A stretch of 64,000 nucleotides of DNA. It comes from Ilyonectria destructans. Taxonomy: Eukaryota; Ascomycota; Sordariomycetes; Hypocreales; Nectriaceae. The position numbers and the translations under genes are program-made. Where the stretch lies: contig JAHEWK010000002.1 in NCBI GenBank assembly GCA_020740775.1, forward strand, positions 4,216,001 to 4,280,000, given 5' to 3'. Positions 58,048-64,000 of the stretch are shown piece after piece (position 1 is the first letter of the stretch; each line of letters begins with the position of its first letter). The notes under the pieces were generated by a model. That model had not been told where the DNA came from, ran no database searches, and saw only the letters and a list, made by a program, of their open reading frames with translations.

Positions 58048-60536
58048 CTATCGGAAGCGTGCTCGGCAACGGCCCATAACCTCGCCTTGGCAGACCAACT
58101 CGGCGCTGAATTCGGAACCATCCAAAGTCAGGTAAATATCAAAGTAGACACGGTAGAAGGTGCCTTGAGGGGTATCCATGCGCTCGAAGTCCTTCTCCAG
58201 GTTCTTGCGTGACAGATCCGAGGTGAGGGTGACGACCTCCTTGATTCCTGTTGAGACATGTTAGCATCTAGAAAAATGGAAGTGAGGCTTCGTGGCAACT
58301 TACGGGGATCCTTAGTATACTCGGGGCAGACGTCGTCGTCGCAGGCGTACAGGACATCCTCGTACATGAGGGTGGCACCGGGGGCGACTTGTCGGAAAAA
58401 GGAAACCTTGACAGGCTCGCCGCTCTTGACCTTCTGGCCCTTCTGGACAAAAATCTGTCGGGTGAACTTGCATCGGTCCTTGCCATCGAGAGAGGGCACA
58501 CGGTACGCCTCGGGATGGTAACCCTCCTTGAAGGGCTGGAGAGTGGCCATGAGGTAGTGGCGACGGGCGACACGGTGGGTGATGATTCGCTCGGTGATAC
58601 CGGCGGTGACGGCGCCCTTGACAATGGCGGCGACGGAGTCCATGGGTCGGACAACCTTGGACTGAAACTGGGGAGGGACGTGCAGCTTGATCTGTTGGAA
58701 GAGGTACTCGGAGGCACCGAAACCACCGACGACCAGAATGTTCTGCAGGGTGCGGTTCTGGGCCTGGATGGCAATGATTTGGTTTCGCACAAGCTCCAGA
58801 ATGCGGTTGACGACGGGCTCGAAGCACTGGAGAATCTCCTCGTTGGTGAAGGTCATGTAACCCTCCTCGATACCGGCCTCGGGGAACTCAGCCTCGATAC
58901 CGACATCGACAGCCCACTTCTGGCCGTTATTCCGGAAGTCAGCCTTGATTCGGTTCTCAAAGTCCATGATGCACTTGGCGTAGACACGACCGGCCGTCTT
59001 GGAGCCATCAGGGAGCTTCATCTTGCGGATCTTTGTGCGCAGGATGTTGCTGAAGTTGCGGTTTAGGGCGGTAGAACCGCAAGAGTCACCAGATCCAGCC
59101 GTGCACTCGGCGACGGTGAAGGGGTTCTCCTCCTCGACCTCGTAGGCGATCAAATCGACGGTACCACCACCGCAATCGACAATCAGGACGGCGTCGTGGA
59201 CCTTGAGGTTCAGCAGACCAGTCTTTGAGCAGAAGAGGGCAGCGGCCTCGGGCTCAGAGACCAGGGTTAGGCGGTTGTCGTTCTCGTCCCGGAGGAAACC
59301 AGCCTGGATGGCTGCGGATCGAGTGGCGGCCTTGCCAGCATCGTTCCAGATGGCGGGCACGGTAAGGTAGTATCGGATATTGCGCTCTTCTCGGTTGAAC
59401 ACCTCACCAAGGGTCTTCTGCAGCGCCGTGCGCATAGCCTGGCGGAGCTTGAAGAGGTAGTCGGCGGCAACGTCAATCTCGGACTTGCCTGGGGGCAGGG
59501 GAGGGAGGTTGATGGGGTCGATGTAGGTGTTACCGCTAAGCATCAGCTGCAGCTTGAACCACTCGACCTTTTGCACACCAGGCTTGGGGTAGCCGGTGGG
59601 CGCCAGGGCATCAGCGATATCAGGACCCCATCCTACCACCTTCTGATATTGGTCGTAGTAGAGGACGGTCGGGATCTGCGGCACCCGCGGTTAGCTTTGA
59701 ACAACGGCTACAGAAGTCTATATTTGTTGTGGCTGCCGTGACGCACCTTTTGCTTGGTCAAGTTGCCAGCTCCTGGCCACTCGGTGATGATATCTTCCTT
59801 GGCCTCGTTGTTGGTCGCGAAGGCAAAGGCGACACCGGAGAAGGTGGTTCCCTACGACATCCGATGTTAGCGACTGCACTCCATGATCCAAGGAGCTCGT
59901 CCGGAAGCTTACGAAATCGATTCCGACAATCAGCTGAGCCTTGCTCCTGCTGGCGCCCTCGACCTCAGCCGCCGGGTTACCCCGCCCGAACTGCTGGCCG
60001 AGGGGAGGGCCCTGAGGCGGCGGGGGACCTCCGGCGGGAGGATAGCCCTGGACTTGTTGTTGCTGGCCGAAGCCCGGGGGACCGCCCATCGGGGGAGGTC
60101 CCTGACCCATGGGGTTCATGTTGGGAGGGTAGCCGACGGGGGCGCCGGTGTTGATCGGGGGTGGTCCTCCTACCATCTGGCTGGGAGGGGTGCGGTTCTG
60201 GTTAACGTGAGGGCTGGTGCGGCCGACGGGAGCCTGGCCGGGAGGGAAGTTGGCCGAGTAGCTGGGCGGGCGGTTGCCAGAACCCGGGTGATTCATTGGG
60301 AGGCTGGTGGTTGAAGAGGAGGCACCGATGGAGGGTGCGGGAGCGTGGTGAGGCTGCTGCGGTTGTTGCGGTTGTTGTTGAGACGGGAAGCGTTGTTGGT
60401 GAAGTAGTTGTTGCTGAGGTATTTGGCCGGGAGGAGGGGTCGGACTCGGGGTTAGACCCTCGGGGGTCTGGATGCTTGCGGCGGATTTGCGTTTTCCGAA
60501 GCCAAAGCTCTTGAAGCGGGAGTTCATAGAACTCAT
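58048..60536 (-). CDS. Hsp70-like ATPase-domain protein (HSPA12 type)
   Basis: Actin/Hsp70-fold ATPase of the large fungal HSPA12-like group, whose clients are mostly unknown. Exons are 59913-60536, 59747-59851, 58304-59675 and 58048-58247, giving 766 residues. Residues 1-195 are a disordered Pro/Gln/Gly-rich leader. The phosphate-1 loop is formed across intron 1 as IVGIDF then GTTFSGVAFAF. Later motifs are YLTVPAIWNDAGKAATRSAA, LVSEPEAAALF, LIVDCGGGTVDL (phosphate 2) and NILVVGGFGASEYLFQQI (adenosine motif). The C-terminal part is short, FYRVYFDIYLTLDGSEFSAE, and lacks a classical peptide-binding domain. Nucleotide-binding residues appear intact. Confidence 0.92.
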
Positions 60537-63500
60537 ATGGAAAGAAGAAAGACGGGGGAGGGCGACGGGGAAAAGGGTAGGACAGATTTCAGAGGCACGG
60601 GAGCGCCGCAGGACGGGGCAGGACGGGGCAGGACGGGCAGGACGGTCAGGACTGGGGGGAATGGGGCTGGATTGGGTGGGAGGGAGGGGGAGGGGGAGAG
60701 AGGCTCGCGTTCGGGTCAGAAATTAGCACACGCACGGGGGTGGGAGGGGGGAGTGAGAATGACGAGCTGAGAGCGCGAGGGGAGGGGTGTGGACTGTGTG
60801 ATTTGGGCTTTGGGCCTGGGCCTGGGCTCTGTATCCTGGGATCCTGGGGGCGGCGGCGGCGGCTTTGGGCTGGACACGATGTGTTTTGGCGAGGAGCTTT
60901 GTGGTGGGTGACTGGTGTTAGCAGCAATATGGAGGGCTGGCTACTGCTGGACTGGCTGCTGCTGGACTGGCGGTGCTGCTGCCGCTTCTTGTTGGCGCTG
61001 CGTTGGGCTGGCCTAGGCTTCAGGTGGGCTGGCTGGACTTGCTTTGTGGTGTTTTGGCGGGGACCAAGCAAGAGTTGAGTTGCTGGGAGGATGCGAGCGG
61101 GACTGGATGTGTTTGGCTGACGACCGGGAACTCGTGGGCTCGGCGCGTGGTGGGCGAGACGGGAGGATTGTGGGATCGTGGGAACCAGAGCTCTCGTTGT
61201 GTGAGCTTGCCGTGTGAGTGAGTGGGTGAGCTCTCTCCGTGGTGCTTGAGTGAATGTGTGCGTATATCGATCGACCTATCCCGGGCTGCTGTGGATCGAC
61301 TGGCTGGACTGGATGGGCTCTGTCGGTCTCAACTCAATCTCCCTATGAGCGGCGGCGGCGGCGGCGTTTCAAGGCGTTTGGTGACGGGCGACAAGCAGTT
61401 TAGGCGATGGGTAAGAAGCAGTCAGCTAGCTGGCACTGGCGCTGGCTCTGGCTCACTCTGGGTCTCGCTCTCGCTCTCCTCGCGCCTCTGCCTTAGGCTT
61501 GGGCGTTTGGGCTGTGGTGGCTGACGAGGGGCGCTGCAGGCTGGGAATTGGGACTTGTGGACTGGGTGACCGGGGGACTGGGCTGTGGGAAGAGGCGGGG
61601 TGGAGCAGGAAAAGCTGTGCGAAGGGACACACCAAGCTGACGGCGCTAGAGTCTGTCTGGCAGTGTAAGGCTGAGGCAAGGTTGTGTCGGGGATGGGGTC
61701 CGTTGCAGCTTGTCAGGATTGAGGCCGGGCACTTACTCGCCGTGATGGAGATGGACACGGCTCTGGATCCGTTGCTGCTTCACCGTGATGTGAGTTGCCG
61801 CTGGCTATTGATTCACTATCGGGAAGACCTGCGGTCGAGAACCTGTCCCGCCGACGATAGCTGAGAGTTTTGGTGCGGTACGGTACGGTACGGTGCGCTG
61901 CGGCGGGGTGCAATTGGCCGTCGCCGCCCGCCGTCTGCTTTGGTGGGGTTCTGATTTGGTCGACGGGGGTCGCAATCGGGCTGACGAGAGGCAATTCCCG
62001 CCGTCTCTGTCTCCTGTTTCCGGGAACTGTGGCTGGTATGCAAGTTAGTCAAGTCCTCTGTAGAACTCTCGCTACGCCGCTTTCGAGTCCTGAGATGCCC
62101 TGGAAGGACACGGCGGCCACCAGTCTGCCTTGCCCGCTGTCAGGTTCGGCCTCTGATGGGAGACGGGCGTGGGTGGATAGGGCCATGGATGCCGGTGCGG
62201 GCGTGGGTGTGGGGGGCGTGGGTGTACACTCAAACGTTGAAACCTCACCTACCCTTCTTTGTGCGCTTTTGGCGATCGGGTACCCGGGATAAGTTAAGGG
62301 TTCGATTGAAGGTTGCAGATAGAGGCAATCCGGGGCGGCCTGGGGAAAGACAAGAACGTTGAAGCTAAGCTAGGGGCGGGATTCCCTTCTACTGGGAGCT
62401 GGCTGGGGAGGAGGACAATGGGGGAAAAGAGGATGAGATTTTTGGAACGGTGACGATGACGGCGGGGAAGAGAACTGATGAGCGCAGACAAAGGTGATGA
62501 CGAACCACCCAGCTCGGCCACCCAACCCAGCGACGACGTTGTCGCAGGCCCTTTGTTGACGTGGACCGGTTCGGGGATGACGGGTTTGACAGCAGGATAC
62601 TACAGGGGGATCCCCAGGGGATGCGATTCGATGCGATACTGGGCTCCCTCACCAAGGTCCAGGTCCAGTAGATGATTCCATTCGTGCCTGTTTCTGAGCC
62701 CGTCCGACGCCTATTCACCCACGAACCAACTCTCCCCGGCGACGACACACTCGCTCTCGCTTTTTGCGAGAGAGTGGGGGGCGGCCTGGAGACCCAGCAG
62801 ACGTATGCGAGTGAGGCTGAGACGCCCTGGAACACGAACCTTGGCGGGAATAGGACCAGCTCGGGTGACAAATGCAGTATGCTGGACGAGCCCAGAGCCA
62901 GAGCCATGGAGATCCAGGACTCTGTCTAGGACTTTGCTTCCCCTGGGTCCGTGGCCTGTGGCCTTGTGGGGACGGTTCAGGCCCCTGTGGTTGGCTGGTG
63001 AGCCCGCTTCCGCTGCGTTGGGCCTCGCCCGGTGCCCAGCGGTGGACTGACTGGCTGATCTGGATTCTGCATCTGTGTTTATTAAGTTACCGTATCGTCC
63101 TCCGCTCCGTATCTGCTCCGTCTGTTAGAATGCCTTGGCCGTCGATGTTCTGGCTGTGCCTCAAAGTCAATATGTATCACGGCGGCTCTACGTCCCACTC
63201 GCTTCTCCTTTGTCCCCATTCCCATCCCCGTCCCTTGGCCTCCTGCATCCCCGGTCCTACGCCGGGTTTTTTTATGTTGTCCTGGCGTCCAGCACAAAGC
63301 CCTGGACGAGCCGAGACCAGACTAGGCCATTCCTCACGCTCATCAGGCTCTGGTCTCACTTGGGTGACTTGACTCTCTGTTGCCCTCTCATGCACGGCGC
63401 CGATCCCGCCCATGAGGCGCCGTGATTATTGCGAATTATTGAACCTTTTCCCAACGATGCGGATGCCACGAGGCACGACCGAGACCCTCCTGCATCTTCC

Positions 63501-64000
63501 CATCCATACCGTCTCAATCCATCCAATCCATCCAATCCATCCCACCCACCCGGCCACCCGCCCACACCGTCCACACCGTCCTCGCCTCGTACAGCTACGC
63601 GTATTTGCATCCCGAAACCCACAGTCTCATTCCCCATCATCTCGCTCCCCAAAGCCAGCTACCGAGAAAACCACTTTTCCACCATCGCTATCCCTCGTCC
63701 CGCTCTGGCCGCAACTCGAACCCTCCGCCCAAGCGCTGCCCACGATGAGGCTGAGCAAGAAGCAGTGCCTCAACGGCTCCTAGGTCGCGGCGTTGCAGGG
63801 GGCCCAACCTGGCGGCAGGGGTGTTCATTTTTGGATGCTCAGCCGCACCCTAAGCGGGAACCAAGCGGAAGCTTGTCTGTCATCTCGCCCACCCACTTCT
63901 TACCCCCCCTTCTTCACCAAGCAGCTTTACGACAGTATTCGCATGAGCCGGGCCACCTCTCGCTGATTCCGAATCACGTGGATTCCTAAGCGTCTGTTGC
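60537..64000. other. About 3.5 kb upstream of the Hsp70-like gene, no recognisable gene
   Basis: Strongly strand-biased G-rich sequence runs from 60.5 to 61.6 kb and C/T-rich sequence from 63.4 kb (CCATCCAAT repeats near 63510-63545). A C/T-rich stretch followed by a minimal ATG..TAG frame (63744-63782) looks like the spliced leader of a plus-strand gene starting beyond 64000, but that gene is not visible. Confidence 0.4.
63508..63545. repeat. CCATCCAAT tandem repeat
   Basis: Three to four nine-base units in a C-rich, probably untranslated, stretch. Confidence 0.75.

Noticed and set aside
58389..59066. 225-codon frame antisense to the Hsp70-like gene
   Set aside because: It is a shadow of the conserved ATPase domain and has no family signature of its own.
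62296..62310. GGTTCGATTG resembling a tRNA T-loop
   Set aside because: No acceptor stem or D-arm could be paired around it.
63429..63989. 186-codon plus-strand frame near the window end
   Set aside because: Built from C-rich simple repeats; it looks like leader sequence rather than a protein.

Overview
The window reads as nuclear DNA of a filamentous ascomycete, most likely a Sordariomycete and possibly Hypocreales. The reasons are short introns (about 50-90 bp, GT..AG, often with a CTRAC-like branch site), compact genes on both strands, fungal-only families (CFEM, 2EXR, DUF1687/Fmp46) and fungal forms of conserved genes. I recognise no CRISPR array, rRNA, tRNA or bacterial-style operon. Exon limits were placed by hand from splice signals and reading-frame continuity.

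Layout. 1-5.2 kb: the 3'-truncated end of a gene for an FAD-dependent monooxygenase, a decayed phosphotransferase-like pseudogene, a calcineurin-like metallophosphoesterase and a CFEM GPI-anchored wall protein. 5.2-8.2 kb: no gene seen. 8.2-9.6 kb: GPI2, a subunit of the enzyme that starts GPI-anchor synthesis. 9.6-12.8 kb: no gene seen, but short degenerate repeats. 12.8-16.0 kb: two neighbouring 2EXR-type genes, the second with a 63-bp in-frame tandem repeat and an in-frame TAG. 16.5-18.8 kb: a D-2-hydroxyacid dehydrogenase with a possible mitochondrial extension and a small membrane/coiled-coil protein.

19.2-25.1 kb: a WDR59/Mtc5-type SEA (GATOR2-like) subunit, head to head with the ubiquitin-conjugating enzyme Ubc13. 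26-28.6 kb: an unrecognised protein gene and an alpha/beta-hydrolase, converging. 29.8-46.3 kb is a housekeeping block: ATP synthase subunit d, NAC-alpha, ribosomal protein eL14, a fatty-acid desaturase-like protein, Fmp46, a very large disordered protein, the complex I B8 subunit and a mitochondrial pyruvate carrier. Four of these eight are mitochondrial and two act at the ribosome. A short Tc1/mariner-like MITE lies in the gap at 33.9 kb.

47.3-52.6 kb: a Rom2-like Rho1 exchange factor (DEP-DH-PH-CNH) of the cell-wall-integrity pathway. 52.6-58.0 kb: mostly empty, with an unidentified coding-like stretch near 56.6-57.6 kb. 58.0-60.5 kb: an Hsp70-like (HSPA12-type) ATPase with a disordered Pro/Gln/Gly-rich leader. 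60.5-64 kb: no gene seen. Several genes touch the cell surface (CFEM protein, GPI2, Rom2-like GEF), but they are dispersed and I see no gene cluster for a secondary metabolite. I found no clear new multi-gene system. The best leads are the large disordered protein at 38.4-43.5 kb, the unidentified coding remnant at 56.6-57.6 kb, the possible dual-targeted dehydrogenase and the MITE.
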